DNA from: Cyclina sinensis
Lineage: Eukaryota > Mollusca > Bivalvia > Venerida > Veneridae
Assembly (NCBI GenBank): GCA_012932295.1
Contig: JAAONU010000017.1
Location: forward strand, 1,674,001 to 1,738,000
DNA: 64,000 nucleotides
Reading direction: 5' to 3'
Shown: piece by piece, positions 36,802 through 49,250 of the stretch
How positions within the stretch are numbered: position 1 is the first letter of the stretch
Layout: every line of letters starts with the position of its first letter
Notes under the pieces: model-generated
What the model saw: the letters and a program-made list of their open reading frames with translations, nothing else
Database searches by the model: none
Told to the model about the DNA's origin: nothing
Program-made: the position numbers and the translations under genes

Positions 36802-37232
36802 ATCGCAAATACTTTCTGAGTTGTGCTCCGGACAAAAATTAAGCATGAATAATAACAAAGGGCAATAACTCATAAATAAGGGAAGGAGGAAGTATTATTA
36901 TTGTACACTGCACTCTTCCATTGTGAGATCTATTCACCTATTAAGTTTCGAGGTGATATCTCAAATACTTTTCGAGTTATGCTCCGGACAAAAATTATGC
37001 TTAAAAAATATCAAAGGGCAACAAATCAAACGTTATGAAGAGTAGAGGTATTATTCTTGTGCACTGCGCTCCTTCTCAGTGAGATCTATCAACTTGAAGT
37101 TTAAAGTCAATATCTTAAATACTTTTCGAGTTATGCTCCGGACAAAAATGTGGGACGGACGGACGAAAGGAAGGACAGACAGACGGAGACTATTACCATA
37201 TCCCCCGCCGCATTTTCGGCGGGGGATAATGA

Positions 37233-38950
37233 GTGATTTGATTTTGGAATGTAACAGGGCTGATATGGAAATGGAATGATTTAACTGGCTAACGTTACAG
37301 ACCACAATACAGCAAAAACAGGCAAATCTGGAAATGGTGGAACTTGATACGGTCGAGTTACAGGGCCTGTAAAAGTAACCGACGTTGTATTAGAAGTAAT
37401 AATTAATTGTATGAGTCCTGCGGGGGCGGGCCTAGACAACAGTCGTCGGTCAAATACCACTAAAACTATGATATATCCTAGAATATATCACTGTTTCCTA
37501 GTCTTATTTCGCTTGAGTTCTGTCCACTAATAGGCATTTGTCTAATTCCCCTTGTTTAAAGCCCATGGTTAGTATTAAGTATGACATAAGATATATTTAA
37601 GGTTTTGAACTTTTATTGTCGTCTGCTGATCGAAATAAAACAACATTTTAAGCAACATGAATACATACTACACGCTGAATGACTACGCACTTTGTGGTAA
37701 GTGATACTTCTCTTATTGCACACATGTATTACAAATGGAAGTGTGTCGTCTGTTCAGTCACACAAAGCGTCTGGTATTCCAGATTTTTCTCTGCTGCATA
37801 GGTCTGTTGTAAACGTTTGCCTATTCACTTTGTAAGGTCTCTGTCATTTAGACCCAGGGGAATCCTTAACTTGCCCATGATGATATATTTATAGTCAAGC
37901 AACCAGCACGGCCCTTAACACATTGGTCATATTCGGTGTCCAAATTAGATTCATTGTTAGGATTGTCATCATCGTTATTATAATCATCATCCTCTAATGG
38001 TAATCATGCATCTATCATCATTCGTAGCAACAGCAGCAGAAGCAGTTATAACTGCAATGGCCTATAAGTAGCAGCAGTAATAGCAGAAGATGTAGCGGGG
38101 CCACACTATTAGTGCAACAGAAGTAGCAGTAGCAGTACTTTTAGAAGTCGAGATTTTAATATCAATGACTAAATGTTTTATTCCTCCTGTATAAGATAAG
38201 ATAGAGTGTGTTTGTTTAAAAATACATTTTGAGTTCTTATAACGAGCAGTAACTCTTATTTTCAAACTACGTTTATGTTGCGTTTAATGTTCTATTTAGC
38301 CGACATAAACCAACTGTATCGATTTTTTTCACAGCCGACGCAGAAGCTTGACTGAAAGAAATTTTCATTGTATTCCAGTATTCAACATAAATTGATTTTG
38401 ATATATTATAAATATCTCTAAATGACAGCATGTTCTTATGAGTTTTGACTTGTAAACTAATGTCGAAAGAAGTAAGGAAGAAGTAACATTCATGTCCCGC
38501 TGACAGGTTTAGACATGAGCCACCATGCACATTGCTGGCAACCTGACGCTCTACCCCTGTGCCAAGGGACCTTCATAAACGTATTGATCCTATTGCCAGA
38601 AAAATCCAGTCTACTGTAAGATTGTTAATTTGTTCAAAATAATATGATAAGACATACATTTTTGTTTTTGAAAAAAAAAACAAGTATTTTACGTTCATCT
38701 GGGAGCTTCAAAAACTTTTCCTGCGAAATCTAACAACAAATCTAACGACATTGGTTTCGACCTGTAAAACAGGAAGTGAACGTACCTGTTTTGAATATAC
38801 GTAATCAAAAGATATCAGATATCGTAGTTATTACAAAACGATTGTTAGTAAATCTATAATAGATAACACGTACATATAGATGACTTAATATGCGGATATA
38901 ATTATTCCGACAGGTGACTGAAATGCTCAGAGAGCAAAATATAAACAGTG
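37233..38950. other. Intergenic upstream of SHFL-2
   Basis: It holds repeat phrases with GAGTGATTTGATT and GTTACAGGG shared with 35840-35940 across the inserted element, and AGC/ATC-rich low-complexity sequence (37970-38140). No gene is recognised; the SHFL-2 promoter should lie at the right end. Confidence 0.45.
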
Positions 38951-41589
38951 ATGGCTGAAGAGGATAATATTGGGGACGGGGCCAGGGCCAACTTGGCTCA
39001 AGAAGATTGGGAACAAATTAACAAGGTAGATATTTCTCAAAAAAATAAAATTGAACCGTAGTTGGTATACAGGAATTTATTAGTTGTACTTTCGCTTTTA
39101 AAAATATATTATCTTTACTTTAAATGATATACAACTACAATCTAATGGTAGCACGACGGAAGTTTAAGAACAAAATCTTGTATAAAATATATTAAAATTC
39201 TTTTAAATAAAATTCACCCGAATGTTTTAGTTAATTTGTAACTTGAAAGGAAATCAGTTGAAGACTCAAAATAGTGGTTACAGTAACAAATTTGTTACTG
39301 GGCTTGAAGTCGGGTAAATGAATATAAACAGGACCTTATTTGAAAGGGCTGGGTGGCAGGGTGGTATCTTATGACACTGAATAGAACGTATAATATAGTT
39401 TCTCTTCCATTATCAATCAAGGGGACCGGTTCAAAGTAATTACAATTAACCTCTGGGTATATCGGGGAGGGGCGGGGGAGTGAGAGGAATGGGGTTGGTC
39501 CAGTCTTGTTCTAGAGAGAAAGAGATATGTGCAAGTCAGATTCAGACTCTTGATTCTGGCTTTCTACAAGTCTGGACTGGTTCTTTCCTTTCCTTCATTG
39601 AATCAGGAAGTAAATTCGGCGCTTTAAAACTGGCGAATCCTACGTTTAACCATATTTAGGTGTATGGGAGATAAGATGCCACGAACACATTTAATGTCTT
39701 GCTAAAATCAAGGGCGATTGAAACCATTTCTTGTGAGGCATAACCCTGAACGGAAATACTACATTGCCGGCCAGTTCCACAGGCAGACAAGGATCAAACT
39801 TTACTGAGAGTTATTTCCCTTACCGTAGGCGGATTGATCACGGGAGATAAATGTCCTCAGATAATCTCCCTTTATATGTTTCTTTTACAGGTGCGTAGAC
39901 TCCGGGAACTATATCATGGGCGTTTCACTGGTCGAGAAGCGACAACATTGCTGAGACATCATAACTGGGACTTAATAGCAACAAACACATTCATTCTAGA
40001 TGGTGAGTTGGGAGTTTCAGGAGTGTCACTAAAATTAAGTGCCAGTGTGAACGATATCGTTTGAAGATACTTTAATTACTTGAATTAAACCATGGACTTT
40101 TACTGTATAAAACCCCCCAATAAAATTTGAGCTTAAATCTTGGAAAATATGAATGAACGAACGAATGAACGAACGAACGAATACAACGGAAAAGGGGCCA
40201 GATTAAAATTTCACTGTGAAGCTGAAGATAATAACTTTTAGTCCGAGAAAAGGAAGGAACCTTTGAAAAATAACCATATAGATGATTTTGAATCTACACT
40301 TTTATAAATCATTTAAAATTAATATGAAAGACGAAAACATTTTTTTCTCAATATTTCAGCCAGACCTGGAGAGCTCAGAGATGTCCTAGGGGAAGATGAC
40401 GTAGGTTTAGATAAAAGTTAATTTCCCTACTTAATAAAAGCATACATGTCAATATAATATGGTAGAACTATGTACAGCACGAACATTGACAATTTTCTTC
40501 CTAATAAAAATCAGTTCACATTTTTGTGTTAAAAGACTGTAAAAAAAGGAAGGCACACAGTGGTTGTCGCGCAATATATCGCATCATCCCGACTTTGCGA
40601 TGCAGGTTGAGATAATAAGATAGTCAAAAAAAATCAGCAAGTTTTGGAGGTCGGACATAATTATTGTTTAGATTTTTTCTTATCATTTTCTTTTGTCCCT
40701 TTTTTATAATAAGTGAAAACATATCATGATCGGTCTAAGACGTAAAATTTCAAAATGTGCTGAAATGCATTAACTATTTCAAAATTCCAGTTTTTTTCTG
40801 TCTTTTCTTTAGTGGCAAGTTGTTGAGAACGTTCGACGGAATAATGCTCTACGTGACTTGGCAAGATTGAACAGGATAGGACGGGAAGTGAGGCAATATG
40901 GCTGCAGTGACGACGACCGAATGTGGTGGCGACGTGTACCTTCGAGAAAACCCGTAAGTTTCGGAAAAACGTAAGTCTCGAGGAAACACGTGTTTCTCGG
41001 GAATGCCGTTAGACAAAAGAAATATCTTGGAAAAATCTTCAGTGGAAATGCATAAGACTATGCAACAATTGCAAATCTCATTGTAAATCCATAAGTCATG
41101 GAAACATCCGTAAGTCAGAAAAAAAGTAAAATATAATTTTAAAAAGCCTTACGGGGGATAATGAACGTCTGTCTGATGGTGACAGGGGGAAATGTATGTC
41201 TCAGATAACAAACTGGATTGTAGTAAATCATCTAAACACCCGCTGATGGAAACATTAATTTCAACCTTAAAGGTGGACGTAAAGCAAGCTCCTGAATAAA
41301 TGTCTGCTTTTGTAATGGCCTGCTCCAGATATTTCATGTCTCTTATAGTATTTGGGATTAAGCTGAATTGATGGAAGTCAGTTTTCGCTAAGGAAACGTG
41401 AATTTGGTGTCTTTGAATCTTTCGTCTTTGGATTTGAACTGGACTGTTTTTGCTTTACTTTTAAGACACTTATGAAAGAGGACTAGCCTGGTTCATTATC
41501 ATTGTTCCGATAGGAATTGCTATTATTTCCTAGAGATAATGTTAGACTTACCACCCGGGTCCATCGAGTAGTCAAGAGTGATAAATCTT

Positions 41590-41631
<42 letters not shown>

Positions 41632-44119
41632 TTTTCAACTGCCTTTGCTGACCAATATTATAAGGGCCCAAATACCTTAAAATATTTCAAATCAAGATGT
41701 ACTAGACCAACGAAAAATCAAAGCGCTGAAAGACTGTTGGCTGGATAGAGACCTTCGAAAAATCAAAGCGCTGAAAGACTGTTAGCTGGATAGGAGGCGA
41801 AGGTTCATGCCGAGGCACACATTATTATAAGGATAAATTACTAAATACTTTAAGACAGAAAACCAACACTAAAGCAAACTGTTACAAACAAATAGGTTAA
41901 ACTTCTATTCGTTGACTTCTGTAAGAAATCTACACAGAGAGTTTTGTTTGAGATGACCTTCTTTAACTGCCCCATAACATCATAGTGTTCGGGTCAATCC
42001 GCAACCTTTAGACGTAAAGCGTATTTTTTTAATGGCTGCACTACCTTTTCCGCACAACACAGTGCATTTTTTTGTAAACTCAGTGGCGTAGAAAAAGGTG
42101 CGCATATATTATTGTTATTTTGCTGTGATCAGTAACTCAGATCTAAACGTATTTTTCCACGTTTATAGTTAACACTTAACGAAAAGACAATGTATGAAGG
42201 AAATCATCATGTTGAGGCGGAAAAAAACAACACGTAATTTATATCATAGACGACGTCGCGGACGTTTAATAAAGCCTTATCCTGTCACTAATAACAATTT
42301 TCGAACCGATAACAAGGTGCCGTATATTTTATTTTATCTACGGCAGTTGGTCACGTGATCTTGATATAAGGTTACCTAATCATGTGATCAGGCGGATTGT
42401 TTTTCTTTTTTTTTTTTGCGGTTGTAAAGACTGTCGACTATTGGCGGCAATCAAGAAACTAATTTACCCTACACATTATGGTTATGCCTTAATAACTTCT
42501 ACAGTAGACTGTTAGACATTCATAACGCCCGCCAATGAACAGCCGATAAAATTCTTAACAGCAGACAAGCTCATGTTGCTGTCAATAATTATCATGTTTG
42601 CTATTTTTTAAAAAGGTGTCCAAGTGCCACACTTGCAATCAGAAGTATGAGCCAATACCTCGAGAGCAGGAATGGGGCATTGGCAGTTTTCAGTGTCTGT
42701 GTGGACATAACTTCAAGTAATAATATTTTTAGTCTCAACCACATAGTGAAGAGAATTTGAGAATAAGCTAAGTCTTGAGATATTTTTTTTTCTTAATTAC
42801 TAAAGTATTTTTCACCATAACAGTAGCTCTTTGTGCCACTTCATACCTCGAATAAAATATGCTAGCCTATTTCCGTTGTGTTATAGATAAATGTGCATAC
42901 ATTTTATTGCTGTATCATGTTAAATTTAAACGTATGTGGCTTCGTCTTGACATGGAAAGTACACTTCTTTCTCTCTGAATTGTTTCTGCATTGTGTTAAG
43001 CATTTCCCTGGCGTGCCTATCACTTGGTTCGCAATAAAAACATCGACTCTACCTTGTCTATTATTAACAGAGCTTTTGCAATGATGGATTTAAGCATTCT
43101 TGGACTCGGATATAACGGGAGAAGTCAAAGCTTGTGCTACCGGTGCATGTTACAATTGTGTGAGCCTACCCAAATCCTTCCACCCACCAATATGACAAGA
43201 GACCGACGCCAGCCTGATAGGCGGGGCTGGAGACGCCAATTCCGCCGCAACACGCACAGATGCACAGCACCTAACTGTTTCAATAGATACACCCCTGATC
43301 CACGAAGTAAGTCACGTGACCTGGAACTTTCGAGTAAAATTCTTTTAAAAATAAAATATGAAACAGATTTTAAAATTGATTTATTAATTTCTTAATCATA
43401 CTTGTCCAACAACTTGTATTAATAATGGTAGTAACAGTATTCTAGGGACCACAAATGAAATAAGGGTTTACCCCTTTTTGTGTTATCCTTGTGTTGGTGT
43501 ACATGTCATGGTTTTTGTGCTCATGTATGTGTTATACTATTTATCACTTCATGTGTTTAAATACCATGTATTTACATTATGCCAATATAAATCTTATCTT
43601 ATCTTATCTTATCTTATTTAATCTTACTAAGGCCATTAGAGGTAGTTCGAACAATTCAAACGTCTTCTTACCATAATACTATCTAGGTTTCAGCTGAGTA
43701 ATCGCAAGTTAGAGGACAAAGAGTGAAACCTCTGAAAAAATATCGCGGCCTGAAATGCGACCGAGATGGTTTTCTATTTTCGATACTGAATTGTGAAAAA
43801 GACTTCTGGTGTTTCTTTTTGTTGAACCAAGTAGATAAACTTCGACAATTTCCGAAACTTTCATTTCACATCCGGTGATTATATACCAATTAATATTGAT
43901 ATAAATTTATTTACAGGCAACGAGCCCATTGTCTTATTTTGCGTACATCCTAAATCTCTGCGAAATAATGTACACGGAGAAGGTAGTGCTCGCCACAACA
44001 GTTCTGGGTCCACTGTTGCTACGTTCCTTCCCCAGGACGATATCGATGCTAGCTACATGTATGAGCCAAGCTTGGTCGATATCAATGAAGTCGGACATGA
44101 AGAAGAAGAGAATGTGTAA
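38951..44119 (+). CDS. SHFL: Shiftless-like protein, paralogue 2, complete, 302 aa
   Basis: Seven exons: 38951-39025, 39891-40002, 40360-40400, 40813-40953, 42616-42716, 43071-43306 and 43917-44119. Exons 2, 3 and 5 have the same lengths as in paralogue 1, and all intron phases match (0, 1, 0, 0, 2, 1). The product begins MAEEDNIGDGARANLAQEDW. It shows RRLRELYHGRFTG, MWWRRVPSRKP, SKCHTCNQKYEPIP, FQCLCGHNF, LCYRCMLQLCEP, HRCTAPNC, SSGSTVATFL and an acidic tail ending EEEENV. The PSRKP, EPIP, ILPP and SSGSTVAT segments are closer to vertebrate SHFL than those of paralogue 1. The first knuckle reads CSDDDRMWW, so the second Cys of the usual CxxC is Asp. The acceptor of exon 5 (TTTTTTAAAAAG) has a short pyrimidine tract. 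Candidate polyadenylation signal at 44367-44372. Ribosome or RNA binding is inferred from the family. Confidence 0.93.
41591..41628. repeat. (CT)n microsatellite in SHFL-2 intron 4
   Basis: A perfect CT run of about 19 units. Confidence 0.95.
41705..41800. repeat. Two-unit tandem duplication in SHFL-2 intron 4
   Basis: The phrase CGAAAAATCAAAGCGCTGAA plus AGACTGTTGGCTGGATAG occurs twice in a row. Confidence 0.85.
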
Positions 44120-44439
44120 AGTTTATGTCATTTTGTTGACGATAAGTTTGAACACTGTAGTCATATTTCAAGTATTAAAAATTGTCACTAGTTTAATAGG
44201 AGTAAGATCCAACATGACTTGTGTTTTTTACAATATATTCTAGCTACTGATATTTTTAGTCTTAAAACAATCAGGAAAACTTTACATTTTAGTATTTTCA
44301 TTTTGTGCTGAAATTCGTCGTGCAATCATGTCAACAGAAGTTTTATGTGGAGATTTACCAGTCACAAATAAATGCCAATTTTTTTTCAACAATGATACAT
44401 TTTATCCTTTACATTTGAAAACAAGTCCATTAAACCTAA

Positions 44440-45533
44440 GGCCATACCAAATCGTTCTTTCGTTTAGCGTCCGCGGACGGATAGGTTTGAGCTTCTGAGG
44501 TAGGAAAAAAAAAACAACATTGTTTTCTCTTACGACCTTACTGTACAAAGTATTAAATGTTCTCCGGTATGTTTTAGAATTTATACGTGACTAGTGTTGT
44601 TACCTCCCTTACATCATTACCCCATTTTGTATTTATTGAGATGGTAAAGAAGTTCCATGCGTGCTTAAAGGTGTAGCGACGTCAGAAGAGTTTAGTTTCT
44701 GGTTAGTTATAATAAGATTTTAATATCTTTGATTGTTTTTCAAGGTAATAGCAAGTAAATGATTGTTTTATGTAAATTTCATGCGTTGAAGTATTTGTTA
44801 TTTGTTTTGCTATCAGTCGAATTTCTCAAGTGTAGTGTATACGCGGCTGCAGCAAGAATTTGTTGATGAAGTTTAATGTAATTTAAATAGGTAGAGTCGA
44901 AAGACATTATTTATGACGTTTTGTTAGTAGTTCACTAAGCAGATATTCCTTTTGTAACATTTTTGCTGAGAATTCTTCTATCATAAGGGCGCCAAATTCA
45001 TTTTGAAGTATTTCAAAATATTGTGTTATCTTCGCAGTGAAGCCAACAGACACTCAGACAAAACAGATAGAGAAAAACAAATACCAGTAAAAATGATATT
45101 TTGGTGTTCAGTATTAAATGTTGAAGAAGTGTTTACTTTTGTAATTTTTTACAGTGATACCTCATTTGGATTTTAGTGCCATAGGATGGAAGGACCTGTC
45201 TAATAACATGAATGTGCATCAGTTCAGTTTTATAGATTGTTGAAATTGAGTTGATATTGACAAGTTGACTCCAAATATAGACTCAATTGTAAAATTACCT
45301 ATGCAGTAATATATTTTCAGTTGAATTTATAGGTGGTTTGATTGAAATTACTTTAAGAAATGCATTAAACGTCTCTACAAAGTGGAATATGAAACTTGAT
45401 AATTATATCCTGGTGTAGATACTAGTCAGTATGACTTGTTTATTTTTTGGGGCTTCGTTTGTGTTTTCAGGATAGCTAGATAGGTTTTTGAACGTAGGGT
45501 GGACGCTAAACGAAAAAACAATTTGGTATGGCC
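44440..45533. mobile_element. PIF/Harbinger-like MITE, 1094 bp
   Basis: Seen: the left end GGCCATACCAAATCGTTCTT and right end (reverse complement) GGCCATACCAAATTGTTTTT form imperfect terminal inverted repeats of about 35 bp that continue TCGTTTAGCGTCC. Both ends are flanked by TAA (44437-44439 and 45534-45536), the 3-bp TWA target duplication typical of PIF/Harbinger. No transposase frame is present. It sits about 320 bp past the SHFL-2 stop. Confidence 0.85.
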
Positions 45534-46689
45534 TAAACATCGACCGAGATATTCGTCGTCATTCATGCGTCTTTTGCACAAAAACAGCGGAACCATCTTG
45601 GATCTAGAAGATCGCCATTATTAACGTACTTCGCGAGATAAGACGTGATAATGTCGTCATATGTTCATATGGATTTTATTCTTCTCTGTGTGTAGATTTG
45701 AATTTTTTTTTATAGAATTAGGAAACTATTAACCTGTTTTTAAATCTATGTCATTTAAACATTTTTGTAGTTTAATTTTTTATCTTTCCATTTTCATGCC
45801 ATATAAATGGTCTCTCTACGAAATTTGATCATGGGTAGTTATTTCTTTCCATATTTGTTTAGTTTCGATTAGATCTAATAGTAATTTTAAATTGTAGAGT
45901 TGTCAAGCGAACCTTATGCTGAAGATTGGTCTTGACATGCTACTTCATTGCTTAAGCAAAATAAATTCCGTTTTTATTTCATTCAGTATACCATTGTATT
46001 TAAGGTCTTTGGATAAACATGTACCGGGTGTGCAATGAGCTTTGTTGCCGGTGTGTATACCTACAGGGACTTTTTTTCTATTTTTACGCTGAAATCATGA
46101 TTCTCATTCATTAAAAAAATCACGTGATTTCGCAGTAATTTTTGGTCAACAACAATGGCTTGTGAATTGGATCATTATGATATTTGCAATCAGTTACAAT
46201 TGAAACACTATAATCAACTCAATTTGCTCAATCTTCTTGATTTTATTTAAAGTGTATTCAATAAAGCTGTTGTTGGCTTCGCACTAATTTTTCCCGCGGA
46301 GTGACAGAACATTGCGCTCCTAAGCCGCGGAATAAACTTCGAGGAAAGAGAATGCGCACATATCTTAATACTAAACAAATAACAGACTGTAATGATCTCA
46401 ATTAGTTTTGTTATTGTTTTGCTAGGAAGATGTTTCATTAATTAAAGTTTTATGTTTTTATTTATGAATTTATAATTTTATTGATAATGTATTTATATTT
46501 GCTCCAGTGTGTGTAAGTGCTAGTTTATGGTAGAATTTAACATTGTGTAAAACTGTATTTTGCTTTCATATATTGCACGAGTGAATGGTAGAAATTAATT
46601 TTAGAACGATTTACTCACGTGGTTGGATTACTAAGATGGCAAATTTAGTTTCATTTAAATGTATGATTAAAATATTTTTATGCTTCGCA
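45534..46689. other. Intergenic, nothing recognised
   Basis: AT-rich spacer without a supported gene or clear repeat. Confidence 0.4.
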
Positions 46690-47520
46690 AAGGGAGAGCA
46701 TATAGTCACCGCCTTGTCCGTTCTTCCGTCCGTCTCATTATTGTCGGAGAATAAAAGTATTGAAGGAATTTGATTGAAGTGCATTGTCCAAGAACCAGAA
46801 TTCTACCTTGCATAGTTTTTGAATTATCTCCCTTAAGTTAATAATGCGTATCCTAAATATAACTACAAAACCATCCATGATATCTCATTGAAACTTCACA
46901 AAGTTATAGAGACTAGTCAGAGGAAGTGCAGTGTCAAAGAACCATAACTCTAATTTACTTAGTTTTTTATCTCCCTTGATAATACTTATTAGTGCTTGGC
47001 CGGATATTAATTTGAAAAGTATTGAAGGAATCTGACTAAAACTTCACACAGTCATAGATACTAGTGAGTGAAAGTGCAGTGTTCTATCTTGCTTGATTTT
47101 TTAATTATCTCCCTTAATGATAATTACGAAAGTTAAATTATGCTTGTCGGGCGTATAACTTCTAAAGTATCAATGCTATCTCATTATATCTTCACACAGT
47201 TATAGAGACTAGTGAGAGGAAGTGCAGTGTTAAAAAAAATCACTCTACAATACTTAGTTTTTTTAATTATCTCCCTTTATAATACCTAATAATGCTTGTT
47301 AGGAAAATAACTTGAAAAGTATTGAATAAAATTGAGTAAAACTTCACACAGTTATAAAGACCAATGAGAGAAAGAGCATTGTTAAAGAACCATCACTTTA
47401 CATCAGTTAGTTTTATAATTATCTCCCTTTATAAAACTTAATACAGCAACCCTGATCGATAGATAAATCAGTGGCTTATCAGCTGGAATTCTGGAGAGCA
47501 ACACTGATTTATGAAGAACG
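46690..47520. mobile_element. Tandem-core element, about five 150-bp units
   Basis: Units share AAACTTCACACAGTTATAGA, ACTAGTGAGAGGAAGTGCAG and AATTATCTCCCTT. The left side has a TCCGTTCTTCCGTCCGTC stretch as in related elements. The right end carries an imperfect hairpin, ATAAATCAGTG ... CACTGATTTATG (about 47462-47512). It is the same structural class as 35990-37232. Confidence 0.65.
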
Positions 47521-47822
47521 GTCTACTTTTCACACCTGCCAGCCAAGCACTTGACACCTCTTGTTGTGATTATAAAAATTCTGGCAAACATTCACAGATT
47601 AAACAAGTTGCAGGTAAATTTTGCAATAAATCAACTGTCCTTACATATGTGTTTTTTTATACTATAAAACCTCAAATATGTTTCATCATGATAATCCTTA
47701 CTATATCTTGAAAAGTATTTAATTTCACATGTCATTGAAATACTATTGATAGTACATTTGTTACTTTTCAGCCATTATGAACAAAAAATACTTCGGGGAG
47801 CATTATTTGGTTTAACCAATTT

Positions 47823-48003
47823 CTTGTTACACGAGTCTCTTGTTACACGAGTGTCTTGTTACACGAGTCTCAAATTACACGAGTCTCTTGTTACACGAGC
47901 CTCTTGTTGCACGAGCTCTTGTTACACGAGTCACTTGTTACACGAGTCTCTTGTTACACGAGACTCTTGTTACACGAGTCTCTTGTTACACGAGTTTCTT
48001 GTG
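47823..48003. repeat. 16-bp minisatellite, about 11 units
   Basis: The unit is CTTGTTACACGAGTCT, with single-base variants. Confidence 0.95.
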
Positions 48004-48415
48004 CAAAAGTATGATCTGTTATTTGTTGAAAAAAATGCCAGCTTTATACTTTTGTGAAAAATGACAACTATATATGTACATCTTAGATAGGTTATGATGT
48101 ATAAGCCGGTTTGTTTCTAATTTCCTGTGGCCTTAACTGTGATATACGTTTAATTTATTTTATTTTTCTATGAAAGGGTAAAGGTCGAATTTCAGAATTT
48201 TTTGCAAATGTTATACATGTACAGTTTCAGTTAGTTTGTGCAAATGCTTTAAACATTTTCAATGATTGTGTTAATGTTAAAAACAATACACTTAATCTAA
48301 AATACTAAATCTAATGTCAGCTGATACGTAAATGAACTTAATCAATTAGAAAACATTTAAATTCTTCAGGTAATGTTGACATTTTAGAAAAAACATCAAC
48401 CTGTACTTAAAAAAA

Positions 48416-49250
48416 TGTCAGTGTACTACTATTTGATCATGTACTTCAAATAGTGTCAACGTGTTTGATCATGAACTTAAATATTGTCAATGTCTTTTAT
48501 CATGTTATTCAAAAAATGTCAGTGTAATTGATCATGTACTTCAAATGATGCCAGTGTAAATGATCATGAACAATGTACTTCAAATAATATCAGTTTAATT
48601 GATCGTGCACTTTAAATAATGTCAGTTTAATTGATCGTGCACTTCAAATAATGTCAGGGTATTGATCATGCACTTCAAATAATGTCACTGTATTGATCAT
48701 GAACAATGTACTTCAAATAATGTCAGTGTATTGATCGTGCACTTCAAATAATGTCAGTTTATTGATCGTGCACTTCAAATAATGTCAGTTTAATTGATAA
48801 TGCACTTTAAATAATGTCAGTATATTGATCGTGCACTTCAAATAATGTCAGTGTATTGATCGTGTACTTCAAATAATGTCAGTTTAATTGATCGTGTACT
48901 TCAAATAATGTCAGTGTATTATTGATCGTGCACTTCAAATTATGTCAGTGTTTTGATCGTGCACTTCAAATAATGTCAGTTTAATTGATCATGCTCTTCA
49001 AATAATGTCAGTATATTGATCGTGCACTTCAAATAATGTCAGTGTATTGATCGTGTATTTCAAATAATGTCAGTTTAATTGATCGTGCACTTCAAATAAT
49101 GTCAGTGTATTGATCATGCACTTCAAATAATGTCAGTGTAATTGATCGTGTACTTCAAATAATGTCAGTTCAATTGATCGTGCACTTCAAATAATGTCAG
49201 GGTATTGATCATGCACTTCAAATAATGTCACTGTAATTGATCATGTACAG
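48416..49250. repeat. 31-33-bp minisatellite, about 26 units
   Basis: The unit is built on ATTGATCGTGCACTTCAAAT followed by AATGTCAGTGT. Unit length varies by one or two bases and CGTGCAC alternates with CATGCAC. Confidence 0.92.

Larger units (their letters stand above)
35990..37232 (+). mobile_element. Hairpin-ended tandem-core element, interrupted by a TRIM
   Basis: About five units of roughly 160 bp share phrases of the type TTATGCTCCGGACAAAAATT and TTATTCTTGTGCACTGC. The right end has a GGACGGACGGA stretch then a strong hairpin (TCCCCCGCCG ... CGGCGGGGGA) at 37199-37227. A complete TRIM (36386-36801) sits inside one unit. This is the same structural class as 6379-8355 but a different family. 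Confidence 0.68.

Noticed and set aside
41483..41671. 62-codon minus-strand frame with an Arg-Glu repeat
   Set aside because: It is the translation of the (CT)n microsatellite.
47746..48064. Two overlapping repetitive frames
   Set aside because: They come from the 16-bp minisatellite.
48416..49250. CRISPR-like repeat array
   Set aside because: The units are contiguous with no unique spacers, and the genome is eukaryotic; it is a minisatellite.
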